Source of the DNA: Hyphomicrobiales bacterium
GTDB taxonomy: Bacteria; Pseudomonadota; Alphaproteobacteria; Rhizobiales; Xanthobacteraceae
Assembly (NCBI GenBank): GCA_003135415.1
Contig: PLBP01000040.1
Span: 160 to 64,159, forward strand
DNA: 64,000 bases
Direction: 5' to 3'
The translations under genes and the position numbers were made by a program. Of the stretch, positions 29,443 to 38,511 are shown piece after piece. The notes under the pieces were generated by a model that was not told the origin of the DNA, did not search any database, and saw only the letters and a program-made list of their open reading frames with translations. The stretch's first letter is position 1, and every line of letters starts with the position of its first letter.

Positions 29443-29892
29443 ATGACTGCGCCTTTCGCCATCCGCCCCGTCGGCAAAGGCGAACGCGCGGCCTGGGAGC
29501 CGTTGTGGAAGGGCTACCAAGCCTTCTACGAGGTCGCGCTCTCCGAGGAGGCTACCGACAAGGCATGGGAGCGGCTGCACGATCCGGCCGAGCCGATGTT
29601 CATCCTCGGCGCCTATGTCGAGGGCAAGCTCACCGGCATCGTGCACTATCTCTTCCACCGCTCGATGTGGACGGTCGGCAACTACTGCTACTTGCAGGAT
29701 TTGTTCGTCGCCGGCGAAGCGCGCGGGCTCGGCCTTGGCCGCGCTTTGATCGAAGCGATCTACGAGGCGGCGAACAATGTCGGGGCGAGCCGCGTCTATT
29801 GGCTGACGCAAGAGTCGAACATTTCGGGGCGCGCGCTCTACGACAAGGTGGCGGAACGCTCCGGCTTCATTCAATATCGCAAAGTCTTTTGA
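29443..29892 (+). CDS. GNAT-family N-acetyltransferase
   Basis: A 149-residue acetyltransferase. The acetyl-CoA-binding motif A reads DLFVAGEARGLGLGRALIEA (Q/RxxGxG/A form RGLGLGRA), followed by NNVGASRVYWLTQESN for motif B. Relatives act on small amines or protein N-termini. It starts 7 bp after glpX and ends 16 bp before recJ, so it is likely co-transcribed with both. Confidence 0.88.
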   Translation: MTAPFAIRPVGKGERAAWEPLWKGYQAFYEVALSEEATDKAWERLHDPAEPMFILGAYVEGKLTGIVHYLFHRSMWTVGNYCYLQDLFVAGEARGLGLGRALIEAIYEAANNVGASRVYWLTQESNISGRALYDKVAERSGFIQYRKVF

Positions 29893-29908
29893 GCCGCCCA
29901 ACCCAGCG

Positions 29909-31735
29909 ATGAGTGCATTGCCCGCATCCTACGCGCCCGAGCGCGCATTTCTCGGCGTCACGCGCTCGGTGACCGGGCGCGTTTGGCGCGATCGCTGCGG
30001 ATTGCGCGAGAACCAGACGGCGCTCGCCATCGGCCAGCGCTACGGCCTGCCCGAAATTCTTGCCCGCATCATCGCTTGCCGCGGCGTCGCGCTGGATGGG
30101 GTTGAGGATTTTCTCGACCCGAGCGTCCGCCGCCTGATGCCCGATCCTTCGACGCTGACCGACATGGACCGCGCCGCCATACGGCTCGCCGAAGCAGTCG
30201 AGCGCAAGGAACAAGTCGCGATCCTCGGCGATTACGACGTCGACGGTGCGACCTCGACAGCGCTCCTTGTGCGCACGCTGCGCGCGGCCGGGCTCGATCC
30301 GTTCTTCCACATCCCCGACCGGCTGTTCGAGGGCTATGGACCCAATATCGATGCCATACGCAAGATCGCCGAGCGCGGCGCGAAGCTCCTCGTCACCATT
30401 GATTGCGGCTCGACCAGCTTCGAGGCGTTGGCGGAAGCGGCGAAACTCAATCTCGAAGTCATCGTCATCGACCATCATCAAATATCCGGCGATCTGCCGT
30501 TTGCTTTTGCCATCGTCAATCCGCACCGCGCCGACGATCTTTCCGGGCTCAACCAGCTTTGCGCCGCCGGGCTCGCCTTCATGGCGGCCGCGGCACTCAA
30601 TCGCGAACTCCGCCGCCGCGGCTTCTGGAGCGGCTCGTTGCCCGAGCCCGATCTCCTGCAGCTCTTGGATCTCGTCGCACTCGGCACCGTCGCCGACGTG
30701 GTGCCGCTCACGGGACTGAACCGCGCCTTCGTGAAGAAGGGCCTGATCGCGTTGAAGAACCGCGAGCAGGTGGGCCTGCGCGCACTGATGGATGTCGCGC
30801 GCCTCGACGGGCCGCCATCGCCCTTTCATCTCGGCTTTCTGCTTGGCCCCCGCATCAACGCCGGCGGCCGCATCGGCGATGCCACGCTCGGCACGCGCCT
30901 GCTCGTCACCGACGACCCGGCCGAAGCCGCCCGCATCGCCAATGAACTCGATCAATTGAACCGCGAGCGGCAGGTGGTGGAAAAAGTGACCCTCGAGCTT
31001 GCCGAAGCCGAAGCACTCGCAGCGCTCGGCCTTGAGGAGCGCGGCGCGATTGTGATCGCCTCGGGCGAGGGCTGGCACCCCGGCGTTGTCGGCCTCATCG
31101 CCGCACGGCTGAAGGAGCGCTTCGGTCGCCCGGCTTTCGCCATTGCCATGCTGGGCGAAACCGGCACCGGTTCCGCCCGCTCGATCCCCGGCGTCGACCT
31201 TGGGCTCGCGGTGCGGAGCGCCCTCGTCGAGGGCTTGCTGATCAAGGGCGGCGGCCACGCGATGGCGGCGGGCCTCACGGTCGCGCGTGACAAGCTCGGC
31301 GCGCTCCGCGCGTTTCTGGAGCGGCATTTGAGCGAGCCGGTCGCCGCCGCGCGCGCAACCGACAGCCTCGTGATCGATGCCGCGATCACGGCGCGCGCCG
31401 CGACGGCCACGCTGATCGAGACCGTCGAGCGCGCCGGCCCCTTCGGCTCGGGCAATCCGGAGCCGGTCTTTGCTTTTCCGTCGCACGCCATCGCCTATGC
31501 CGATCCGGTCGGCAACGCGCATGTGCGGGTGCGGCTCCGGTCCGGCGACGGCGGCGCGCTCAACGCGATTTCATTCCGCTCCCTCGATCGCCCGCTCGGC
31601 CAGGCGCTCCTGGCCGCGCGCGGCCAAACCATGCATCTTGCGGGCTCGCTTTCCATCGACCGCTGGCAGGGACAGGAGCGGGTGCAGTTGCGCATTCTCG
31701 ACGCCGCCCCCGCCGACCCGCTTTCGGCGCGCTAA
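29909..31735 (+). CDS. recJ: single-stranded-DNA-specific exonuclease RecJ
   Basis: A 608-residue 5'-3' ssDNA exonuclease of recombination and mismatch repair. DHH-superfamily motifs are intact: ILGDYDVDGATSTALL, DCGSTSFE and IDHHQ; the DHHA1 block GWHPGVVGLIAARL and GGGHAMAAGLTV follow, with an OB-like C-terminal domain. Length is normal. It is the last gene of the hom-glpX-GNAT-recJ run, and a palindromic repeat follows its stop. Confidence 0.95.
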   Translation: MSALPASYAPERAFLGVTRSVTGRVWRDRCGLRENQTALAIGQRYGLPEILARIIACRGVALDGVEDFLDPSVRRLMPDPSTLTDMDRAAIRLAEAVERKEQVAILGDYDVDGATSTALLVRTLRAAGLDPFFHIPDRLFEGYGPNIDAIRKIAERGAKLLVTIDCGSTSFEALAEAAKLNLEVIVIDHHQISGDLPFAFAIVNPHRADDLSGLNQLCAAGLAFMAAAALNRELRRRGFWSGSLPEPDLLQLLDLVALGTVADVVPLTGLNRAFVKKGLIALKNREQVGLRALMDVARLDGPPSPFHLGFLLGPRINAGGRIGDATLGTRLLVTDDPAEAARIANELDQLNRERQVVEKVTLELAEAEALAALGLEERGAIVIASGEGWHPGVVGLIAARLKERFGRPAFAIAMLGETGTGSARSIPGVDLGLAVRSALVEGLLIKGGGHAMAAGLTVARDKLGALRAFLERHLSEPVAAARATDSLVIDAAITARAATATLIETVERAGPFGSGNPEPVFAFPSHAIAYADPVGNAHVRVRLRSGDGGALNAISFRSLDRPLGQALLAARGQTMHLAGSLSIDRWQGQERVQLRILDAAPADPLSAR

Positions 31736-31741
31736 TAGAAA

Positions 31742-31831
31742 CGTCATGCCCGGTCTTGTACCGGGCATCCACGTCTTACTTTATCGAAGGCCGCAAAGGC
31801 GTGGATGGCCGGGACGAGCCCGGCCATGACG
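31742..31831. repeat. 89-bp palindromic intergenic repeat, copy 2
   Basis: Same architecture as 10583-10671: CGTCATGCCCGGTCTTGTAC at the start and CCCGGCCATGACG at the end, with inner arms ATCCACGTC and GCGTGGAT. It lies just after recJ. Confidence 0.9.
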
Positions 31832-31909
31832 GGGAAGAAACTCGAGAAGGAAGAGAATTCGACCAGAACGCGCTATAAGCTTTGCCGCTTATACGGATCA
31901 GTGTTTCCC

Positions 31910-32917
31910 ATGCGCTTTCTCGTCACCGGCACCGCCGGCTTCATCGGCTTCCATCTCGCGCGCCGCCTGCTGGCGGACGGCCACGTCGTGCAGGGCGTTG
32001 ACGGAATGACGCCCTACTACGATGTCGAGCTGAAGAAGGCCCGCCAAGAGCTGCTCGCGCGCTCCAATCGCTTCACCGCGCACAATTTGATGATCGAAGA
32101 CGAGACGCGGCTGGCAGCCGTCGTCGCCGAGGCCAAACCTGATGTCATCGTTCATCTCGCGGCCCAAGCGGGCGTGCGCTACAGCCTGGAAAATCCGCGC
32201 GCCTATGTCGATTCGAATCTTGTCGGCACGTTCAATCTTCTCGAACTCGCGCGCCGCCATAAGCCGCGGCATTTTATTTTCGGCTCCACGAGCTCCGTTT
32301 ACGGCGCCAATATCGAAACGCCCTTCAAGGAGACCGACCGTGCCGATCACCCGCTCTCACTCTACGCCGCGACAAAAAAGGCGGGCGAGCAGATGTTGCA
32401 CAGCTATGCGCATCTGTTTGATTTACCGGCGACGGCGATCCGCTTCTTCACCGTTTACGGCCCCTGGGGCCGCCCCGACATGGCGCTCTTCAAGTTCGTC
32501 GATGCGATACTCGGCGACCGCGCCATCGACATTTACGGCGAGGGCAAGATGTCGCGCGATTTCACCTATATCGACGACCTCGTCGAGGCGATCGTCCGGC
32601 TCATTCCGCTCGCGCCCGCGCGCGAAAATGCGCACCTCACCGACGGGATCGATTCACTCAGTCCTGTCGCACCGTTCCGCGTCGTCAATATCGGTCGCGG
32701 CCAGCCGGTCGATCTTCTCGATTTTGTCGCCGCGATCGAAAAGAAGCTCGGCCGGCAAGCGAAGAAAAACATGCTGCCGATGCAGCCCGGCGACATCTCC
32801 GCCACATTCGCCAGCGCCGATCTCTTGCAAACGCTTACGGGTTATAGGCCCGCGACCGCGATCGAGGACGGCGTCGGCGCTTTCGTCGAGTGGTATAAGG
32901 AGTATTATCGAAAGTAG
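31910..32917 (+). CDS. NAD-dependent epimerase, UDP-glucuronate 4-epimerase type
   Basis: A 335-residue extended SDR protein. It starts [20 protein letters not shown] with the GxxGxxG NAD motif; the catalytic region has STSSVYG and Y-x3-K in YAATKKAGE; the substrate loop [15 protein letters not shown]-type block reads [16 protein letters not shown]. These features fit UDP-glucuronate/UDP-galacturonate interconversion for surface polysaccharide. The longer upstream frame starts inside the palindromic repeat, so ATG 31910 is used. No other polysaccharide gene is adjacent. Confidence 0.9.
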   Translation: MRFLVTGTAGFIGFHLARRLLADGHVVQGVDGMTPYYDVELKKARQELLARSNRFTAHNLMIEDETRLAAVVAEAKPDVIVHLAAQAGVRYSLENPRAYVDSNLVGTFNLLELARRHKPRHFIFGSTSSVYGANIETPFKETDRADHPLSLYAATKKAGEQMLHSYAHLFDLPATAIRFFTVYGPWGRPDMALFKFVDAILGDRAIDIYGEGKMSRDFTYIDDLVEAIVRLIPLAPARENAHLTDGIDSLSPVAPFRVVNIGRGQPVDLLDFVAAIEKKLGRQAKKNMLPMQPGDISATFASADLLQTLTGYRPATAIEDGVGAFVEWYKEYYRK

Positions 32918-32963
32918 TTGACTGCCTGGCCGCCGGAAGAGTGGCAGGTGGGAGGGAAGGGCC

Positions 32964-33563
32964 ATGTGGATCGCCGGTAGTGCCAAGCCCGCGGCTATCG
33001 CGGCGTGCATGTTCTTGGCCGCGGCCTGCGCCGAAACCAGGACCGAGCCGCCTGCTCCCCAGATTCCGCCCGTCGCCTCCGTTCCGCCCGGCTCGACGCA
33101 GGACTTTTTCCTCAATGTCGGCGACCGCATCTTCTTCGACGAAAATACCGCCGAGCTTTCGCCGACCGCGCTTGCCACGCTCAACAAGCAGGGCGAGTGG
33201 CTGGTGAGATATTCGAACTACCGGGTCACGATCGAAGGGCACAGTGACGAAAAGGGTTCGAAAGAGAAGAACCTGAAGTTGAGCAGACAGCGCGCGGACG
33301 CCGTTCACGGCTATCTCTCCTCAAAGGGCGTCGAGCCGCCGCGCATACGGGTCGTTTTCTTCGGCCGCGAAAAGCGGGTCGCCACCTGCAACGATATGTC
33401 TTGCTGGTCGCAGAACCGCCGGGTGGTCACCGTGCTCGACACCGGCCCAATGGCGCCGCCGCCGGTCGCATCGCGCGGTGGGCGTCCGGGTCCGGGTTCA
33501 TATCCGGGCGCGCCCCCACCGGATCGCATGCCTACCTACGTGCCGCCTCCGCCGCGCGGCTGA
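32964..33563 (+). CDS. OmpA-family lipoprotein (Pal-like)
   Basis: A 199-residue outer-membrane-associated lipoprotein. The signal segment ends LAAAC (lipobox). Residues about 50-155 form an OmpA/Pal peptidoglycan-binding domain: VGDRIFFDENTAELSP, VTIEGHSDEKGSKEKNLKLS and RADAVHGYLSSKGVE. The tail is rich in Gly and Pro (PPPPRG at the end). A strong GGAGGGAAGG lies before the ATG. It is not in a tol-pal cluster, so it is a Pal-like paralogue rather than Pal itself. Confidence 0.88.
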   Translation: MWIAGSAKPAAIAACMFLAAACAETRTEPPAPQIPPVASVPPGSTQDFFLNVGDRIFFDENTAELSPTALATLNKQGEWLVRYSNYRVTIEGHSDEKGSKEKNLKLSRQRADAVHGYLSSKGVEPPRIRVVFFGREKRVATCNDMSCWSQNRRVVTVLDTGPMAPPPVASRGGRPGPGSYPGAPPPDRMPTYVPPPPRG

Positions 33564-33569
33564 GCGTCG

Positions 33570-36059
33570 CTACTTTTCACCACCAAGCGCCTTGATCGAG
33601 TGCCGGAGCCGCGCGATCAGTTTCTTGCTGCCCGTCAGATATTTCTCCTCGAGATCGATCACGCGGAGAAACGCCCGCTTCTTGATGCCGAGCACGTCGA
33701 TTTCGCCGGGCTCCACCGCGGCGGCGTCGCATACGATGTCGATCAGCCGGTCGATCGCGTGCAGGCGCCCGAGCAGATAGTCGTTCTCGCGATAGGCGCG
33801 GGACAAAAACGCCGCGAAATGGCCGAAGCCCGTGCCCCTCAGGCTTTTGATCCCGCCGAATTCTTTCAGCGCCTTGACGTCTTGCGGGCTGATGCGGTCG
33901 ACGAGAATCTCGTGCAACTCGCCGCTGTCGCGCGCGGTCGCTACCGAAAAGGTGAGCACGTCCCAGAACGGAAAGCCGAGATAATTCACCAGCACCTCGC
34001 GCCATGCCTCCGGCTTCCAGGCGGCGGGATCGAGGGAGGCGAGCAACTCGTCGAGGTCGCGGGTGCTGGTGGCGAGATTGATTTCGCGCCCGAGCGTCTC
34101 CACCAGCCGGTCGAGTTTTTCTCCGTGCAATTCGACGAAACCGCGCGCGAAGGCCGCAAGGTCCTTCGCCTCTTCTTCGGAAGGCTCGGTCTCGAATAGC
34201 TCGCGCACGAGACCGTGCGCCTCGACGCTGTAGAACCTCGCTTCTTCGCGCCGTTTCAGCCCGTCATGCAGGCGGTAGAAGTCGCGCTTCAGTCCGTCGA
34301 CGACGCCGGGCGCAAGACCCGGGAAGCGGCCCTCGTCGAGCAGGCGGTAAAGCCGGTTCTGGCCCTCGATCATGAAATTGAGACGCCGCTTGCGGTAATC
34401 GACGTCGAAGGCGAGAAAAAACTCGGCCCAGCGCGGAAGCTTGGAAGCCGCAGCAGTTTCGCGCAACAGCGCGTCGTGCTCGGCGTGGTGATAGACGACG
34501 CCGCGGCTCTTCGCCCACGCGTCGATGATCTCGGCGGTCGCGCGCGCTCGCGGCGAGCGGTCAGGTGCTCCGGCAAGCGTGAGGATGATCTCGCCGACGA
34601 AATCGCGCACCGAGGCGAGCTTCAGGCGCACATAACCTTCATAAGCAAAGCCGGCATCGCGGGCGACGCGAGAATTCACCGTTTCGCGCCAGCGGCGGAT
34701 CTCCTCGGCATCGATCCTGTGCTCGAGCGGCGCGGTGATCGTGTCGGTCACCAGCTCGCTGATATGCGGCCGCGCCTCCTCGATGATCGACTTGAAGCTC
34801 CGCACCTGTGCGTTGAAGTCGAACACGAATCTGAGTTCATCGGAAACCGGCTGCGTCGAGGGAATTTCGGAGAGCGCCCCTTTCAGCGTCATGAAGAATC
34901 CGGGCACCATCTTGTGCCTGAGCATGGAGAGCGGCGCGGGGTCGGGATCGATATAGACAAGCCGCCGGTCCACCTCACGATAGGCGGGGCGGCCATGGAT
35001 CGCCGAAATCGCCTCGCGGAAGGGGCGGTTGTTGAGCACCGCGCCGTCGATGAAGCAGGCCGTCGCGGGATCGAGGTCGGCGCGGATATGGCGCTCGAAA
35101 TTGCGCTCAAAGAAATTTTCGCGCCCCGGCCATTTCTTGCCGAGCTGGGCGAGCAATTCGTCGATCTCGGCGATTTGCGCCGGCGGAAACGCGCCCGGAA
35201 ACGATGAGGTCGCGCGCGCGGCGAAAGCGAGCGCCGGCGCGTTGTCGAGCGTAAAATCGCTCTCGACCTCGCCGCCCGGCCGCCGCCGGTAGTGGAAGTG
35301 CATGATATGGCGGTGCTCGAGCTCTTGAATAAGCGGCGGATCGTGAATTTGGATGCGCTGCAAATAGCCGTGAAAGTCGGTGACGGTAATGAAGAGATCG
35401 AGATCCTGGCCCGAGGGCAACAGCGAAGCGGTCGGCGATTTCGGCGCGCCCATCGCGGTCACGGCGTCGTACATCAATTTCGTCATGCCGAAGCCGTCGA
35501 GCGGCGGCTTGAACCAGCGCGAGCGCACGAAAAGCGAAAGCTTGTCGCGCACTTCCGAGTCGCGGATCGATTCGATCCATCCGAAGCGGGAAGCCGCCCA
35601 CAGCAGCGGCTTGAGAAAAAACTTGCTCCAGGCCTTCGCTCTCGCTTCCGGCGACAACAGCACGCTCACATCGGCGTTGTTGAGCCAAAGGTCGCGCAAT
35701 TTCGTCATCGGCAGATCGTGGCTGATCGCGCGCGCGAGCATCGCCGCATTGATGCCGCCGGCCGAGGCGCCCGCGATGATGTCGACGATAACGCGGAGCT
35801 CCATCTTGCGGCCGATCTCGCGCAGCAGTTCGAAATAATCGATTTCGGTGTCGAGTTCCTTATCGCGCTTGTCGAACTCGTCGATGTCATCGGTTCCGCC
35901 GAAGGCGGCCTTGGCGCGGGCGGCGCGATCGAGCGTCCCGTGCAGGCGCGAGGACGCGCGCAGGAGCTTGAGGATTTCCTTGGAAATGCCGTGCATGTAG
36001 ACGGCAAGCGAAACGCCGCCGAAGCAGACGAGCGCGATGCGAAGCTCTTTCTCGCGCAA
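33570..36059 (-). CDS. patatin-like phospholipase-family protein (long, DUF3376-type)
   Basis: An 829-residue patatin-related protein. The anion-hole loop is FGGVSLAVYMHG near residue 12, the nucleophile elbow GASAGG holds the catalytic Ser, and the Asp partner is in DGAVLNNRPF. The C-terminal half is a long helical region of the DUF3376 kind. Such proteins are predicted lipid acyl hydrolases; physiological substrate unknown. The start appears to be TTG 36059 with GGGGG six bases upstream; no ATG is in frame nearby. No signal peptide. Confidence 0.88.
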   Translation of the reverse strand: MREKELRIALVCFGGVSLAVYMHGISKEILKLLRASSRLHGTLDRAARAKAAFGGTDDIDEFDKRDKELDTEIDYFELLREIGRKMELRVIVDIIAGASAGGINAAMLARAISHDLPMTKLRDLWLNNADVSVLLSPEARAKAWSKFFLKPLLWAASRFGWIESIRDSEVRDKLSLFVRSRWFKPPLDGFGMTKLMYDAVTAMGAPKSPTASLLPSGQDLDLFITVTDFHGYLQRIQIHDPPLIQELEHRHIMHFHYRRRPGGEVESDFTLDNAPALAFAARATSSFPGAFPPAQIAEIDELLAQLGKKWPGRENFFERNFERHIRADLDPATACFIDGAVLNNRPFREAISAIHGRPAYREVDRRLVYIDPDPAPLSMLRHKMVPGFFMTLKGALSEIPSTQPVSDELRFVFDFNAQVRSFKSIIEEARPHISELVTDTITAPLEHRIDAEEIRRWRETVNSRVARDAGFAYEGYVRLKLASVRDFVGEIILTLAGAPDRSPRARATAEIIDAWAKSRGVVYHHAEHDALLRETAAASKLPRWAEFFLAFDVDYRKRRLNFMIEGQNRLYRLLDEGRFPGLAPGVVDGLKRDFYRLHDGLKRREEARFYSVEAHGLVRELFETEPSEEEAKDLAAFARGFVELHGEKLDRLVETLGREINLATSTRDLDELLASLDPAAWKPEAWREVLVNYLGFPFWDVLTFSVATARDSGELHEILVDRISPQDVKALKEFGGIKSLRGTGFGHFAAFLSRAYRENDYLLGRLHAIDRLIDIVCDAAAVEPGEIDVLGIKKRAFLRVIDLEEKYLTGSKKLIARLRHSIKALGGEK

Positions 36060-36144
36060 GGGCGACCCCCGGGTTCACGCCGCTAGGCGTCGATCGGCGA
36101 TCTTGGCCGGAAAGCGACTATAACGGATTCGCGCGAGGCGATAT

Positions 36145-36216
36145 CTAGTGCCCGAACCCGAAGTTCGTATGAGAGCGTGCGGCGAGGGCTTACGAACTTC
36201 GGAATCGGGACACTAG
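36145..36216. repeat. 72-bp inverted repeat CTAGTGCCCGA...CGGGACACTAG
   Basis: Left arm CTAGTGCCCGAACCCGAAGT and TCGTA pairs with right arm TACGAACTTCGGAATCGGGACACTAG with few mismatches. It lies between divergent genes and resembles dispersed palindromes of this order that carry GTGTCCCGATTCCGAAGTTC. Confidence 0.75.
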
Positions 36217-36530
36217 CGCTCGCGCGGCGGCGCCTCGATCGGTGCGCAATTGCGGCGCCCCTGCATCGCGCAATCCTGCATCTTGCCCATGTCCCGGAGC
36301 GTGTTCATCAGCCACACCCCCGAGAATACGAGGAGAACCAGAAAGAGGCCAATCCCGATCAGCGCGCCAGCGCTCAAGGGTTCCTCGCTATCCGCGGCCT
36401 GCGGCGCCGGTTTATTTGGGCGAGAAGCGGATTTTTGCGCTGTGGGAAATTGCACGATATTCGGCGCGCTCGCGGGTGCGTCGCTGTTTTTGCTCGATTC
36501 CGATGCCATCAACGGATTGTGCGACGGCAT
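36213..36530 (-). CDS. small single-pass membrane protein
   Basis: A 105-residue protein with a polar, Ser/Ala/Pro-rich N-terminal half (about 1-50), one membrane helix (about 54-75, ALIGIGLFLVLLVFSGVWLM) and a short C-terminal tail with two Cys (CAMQGRRNCAP). Cytoplasmic N-terminus is likely. Two in-frame ATGs (36530, 36509) are possible. No family recognised; it is divergent from the small lipoprotein-like gene at 36564. Confidence 0.65.
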   Translation of the reverse strand: MPSHNPLMASESSKNSDAPASAPNIVQFPTAQKSASRPNKPAPQAADSEEPLSAGALIGIGLFLVLLVFSGVWLMNTLRDMGKMQDCAMQGRRNCAPIEAPPRER

Positions 36531-36563
36531 TGGGGAGAGGTCGAGGCCGCCGTTTCGCCCGCC

Positions 36564-36881
36564 ATGCTTCCACGGTATAGTCCGGCGGTGAGGCGGATCG
36601 TCACACTCCTTTGTATTTGGTGGCTGGCACTCGGCTGTGCGCGCACGGCGAGCGAGCTATTGCGCTTCGGCATGACGACCGATGAGGTGACGGCGATTTT
36701 CGGCCCGAGCCTCACCTACGTCGCGCATGGCCGCGGCTCGGAGATCTACGCGCTGCGCGGGCCCGCGCCGATTCCCGGCGTCTATCCGCCCTGGGTGGAG
36801 GAGCGGCTCTATCTGCAATTCCGCCAAGGCCGGCTCACCGGCTGGAAGAACGAGTGGGATGCGCGCAAATTTTGGTTTTGA
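36564..36881 (+). CDS. SmpA/BamE-like small envelope protein
   Basis: About 105 residues from ATG 36564 (GTG 36588 is an alternative). After a hydrophobic segment (IVTLLCIWWLALGC, possible lipobox) comes LLRFGMTTDEVTAIFGPSL, the G-M-T-x-x-E-V/I-x-x-x-x-G-x-P-like signature of the SmpA/OmlA fold, then RLYLQFRQGRLTGW. This suggests a periplasmic or outer-membrane lipoprotein related to BamE in fold only. It is followed by the next small gene after 4 bp. Confidence 0.65.
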   Translation: MLPRYSPAVRRIVTLLCIWWLALGCARTASELLRFGMTTDEVTAIFGPSLTYVAHGRGSEIYALRGPAPIPGVYPPWVEERLYLQFRQGRLTGWKNEWDARKFWF

Positions 36882-36885
36882 TGCG

Positions 36886-37128
36886 ATGTGGAAATATTTA
36901 ATCCTGCTTTGCCTGCTCGCGGTTGCCGGTGCAACGGCCGAAGCCGCCGACATTCCGAATTTTCCGAAAGCCCCTGTCCCGGCGGCGCAAGGCAATGACT
37001 TACCGGCGGCCTGTCTCGAATGGACCGACGGCTGCCGCGTCTGCGCGCGGCAGAAGGACGGCAGCGACGCCTGCTCGAATGTCGGCATTGCCTGCATATT
37101 GCAGAAAGCGCGCTGCACCCGCCAATAG
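36886..37128 (+). CDS. small secreted cysteine-containing protein
   Basis: An 80-residue protein with a signal peptide (WKYLILLCLLAVAGA, cleavage near AEA-AD) and a mature part with six cysteines: AACLEWTDGCRVCARQ, DACSNVGIACI and ARCTRQ. The even number and spacing suggest disulfides in the periplasm. The ATG is 4 bp after the previous stop, so it is co-transcribed with the BamE-like gene. Confidence 0.65.
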   Translation: MWKYLILLCLLAVAGATAEAADIPNFPKAPVPAAQGNDLPAACLEWTDGCRVCARQKDGSDACSNVGIACILQKARCTRQ

Positions 37129-37213
37129 GCCCCGGTCCGCCCATTTCAACTTGGACGAGTCGTGGACAGCATTGACCGAATTGCGCTCTGATTCGCTAAA
37201 GGCGAATCAAATC

Positions 37214-37678
37214 ATGCGCAAAGCCACTTGCACGCCGGAGGAGTTGAACACCTTGCTCACCGCGGAATTGCGCCGCGTGCCCGGCTGCGAGGGTGCGGCG
37301 TGGGTTCGCGTCTATCGGCTGCGGAAGCACGTTCGCGGCAAGAACTGGCTCGCCGCTTTTCTCGCCGCCGGCAGCGCCGACAAGCGCGATTGCGCGCGCG
37401 CGCTGATCGAGATCGAGCGGCGGCTGCAGGCGGAGTTCGATCTCGCAGCGGAGCGGTTCAAACGCGAACGCTCGCGCCCGTTTCTCGGCTATCGCCGCCA
37501 TCACCGGCGGCTGCCGTCGCAATTGCTGCCGCAATCCGCTCCTCCAGGCGGAGCCGCGGCCGGCAGAGCCGCGAGCGCAATCGTCAAGGTGCTGTTTTCG
37601 CGGCGGCAAAAAAGCCCTCAAGCCCGAAGATCATCAGGCTCGTCGGTTTGGGCTTCCGCGAGGCCCGGTAATTTTTGA
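37214..37678 (+). CDS. hypothetical Arg-rich protein
   Basis: About 154 residues from ATG 37214. The first 80 residues look protein-like (TPEELNTLLTAELRRVPGCE, then KHVRGKNWLAAFLAAG and ALIEIERRLQAEFDLAAERF), while the rest is Arg/Pro/Ser-rich low complexity that may be out of selective constraint. No motif or signal. It could be a real gene whose C-terminus has drifted. Confidence 0.45.
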   Translation: MRKATCTPEELNTLLTAELRRVPGCEGAAWVRVYRLRKHVRGKNWLAAFLAAGSADKRDCARALIEIERRLQAEFDLAAERFKRERSRPFLGYRRHHRRLPSQLLPQSAPPGGAAAGRAASAIVKVLFSRRQKSPQARRSSGSSVWASARPGNF

Positions 37679-37830
37679 TACCCGGCGCGGAGTGATAAAC
37701 CGATTAGTGCAACGCTCCAGCCGCAGATTGCGGGGCATGCGGTAGGCAGTGCTGCCCCAAGGCTTGATCTTGATAATTTCGAGCGCCCGCAATATTGGGC
37801 TAAATTAGCGGTCGCGTTTTGATGGAAATT

Positions 37831-37905
37831 TGGCGCTCCCTAGCGGAATCGAACCGCTCTCTCCACCGTGAAAGGGTGGCGTCCTAACCGATAGACGAAG
37901 GGAGC
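37831..37905 (-). tRNA. tRNA-Glu (TTC)
   Basis: On the minus strand: acceptor GCTCCCT pairs with AGGGAGC, anticodon arm CCACC-CTTTCAC-GGTGG with anticodon TTC, T-arm GCGGTTCGATTCCGC, discriminator G and an encoded CCA at 37831-37833. Confidence 0.97.
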
Positions 37906-38190
37906 GTCTGTCGCGAGGCGCCCTTATAGGAAGCAGGGCGATCTGCGACAAGGCGGCCACAACTGCCTCTCCACGAGGCAGCGGGCCCCTGCCATCGGAT
38001 CGAAACCCGGCTTTTGTCTTGGTTTTTTCTCGATTCCGGCGGGGCAGCGGTATCTTTTCGGCATAGTGGCAAACAGATCACACCTTCGCGATTCTGTGCC
38101 TGAAGGCGGCCGGACCGCTTGTCGCGCGCGGCGGCATCATGCAAGAATTTTCACGGCCTGAATTAAGGGCCTGACACAGGATTTTTGAAC
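37906..38190. other. gene-free stretch
   Basis: About 285 bp between tRNA-Glu and the next gene. I see no coding frame with a ribosome site and no repeat here. Confidence 0.5.
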
Positions 38191-38439
38191 ATGATCAAGA
38201 AACTCGTTCTCGCTGTCGCCGTCGCGGCAGTCGCAGTCTCCTTCGCGCCGACCGCATCACACGCGAAGAAAATGCATCATCACATGATGCATCATAAGTG
38301 CACCATGGGCACGATGGCAAGCGGCCACGCTAACAGCATGGGCTGGGCGCCGGTCATGAGCTGTGGTGCGGATGGAAAAATGTATCCGACGATGATGATG
38401 TGCTACATGGGCAGCCAGTTATGCCCGCCGAGCATGTAA
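38191..38439 (+). CDS. small secreted His/Met-rich protein
   Basis: An 82-residue protein from ATG 38191. Residues 1-24 or so are a signal peptide (KKLVLAVAVAAVAVSFAP, ASHA cleavage). The mature part of about 58 residues is dominated by His and Met: KKMHHHMMHHKCTMGTM, then MYPTMMMCYMGS, plus Cys. Such composition suggests periplasmic binding of copper or another soft metal, but no known family is recognised. A strong terminator follows. Confidence 0.7.
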   Translation: MIKKLVLAVAVAAVAVSFAPTASHAKKMHHHMMHHKCTMGTMASGHANSMGWAPVMSCGADGKMYPTMMMCYMGSQLCPPSM

Positions 38440-38466
38440 TCAGCTAAGCGAACTGAACCGAAGTGG

Positions 38467-38511
38467 GAGCCCGCGCACCGGACGTCCGGTGAAGCGGGCT
38501 CTCGCCTTTTT
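38467..38511 (+). terminator. rho-independent terminator after His/Met-rich gene
   Basis: Stem GAGCCCGC / GCGGGCTC encloses the perfect palindrome ACCGGACGTCCGGT and is followed by CGCCTTTTT. It overlaps the end of the convergent gloA gene. Confidence 0.85.
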
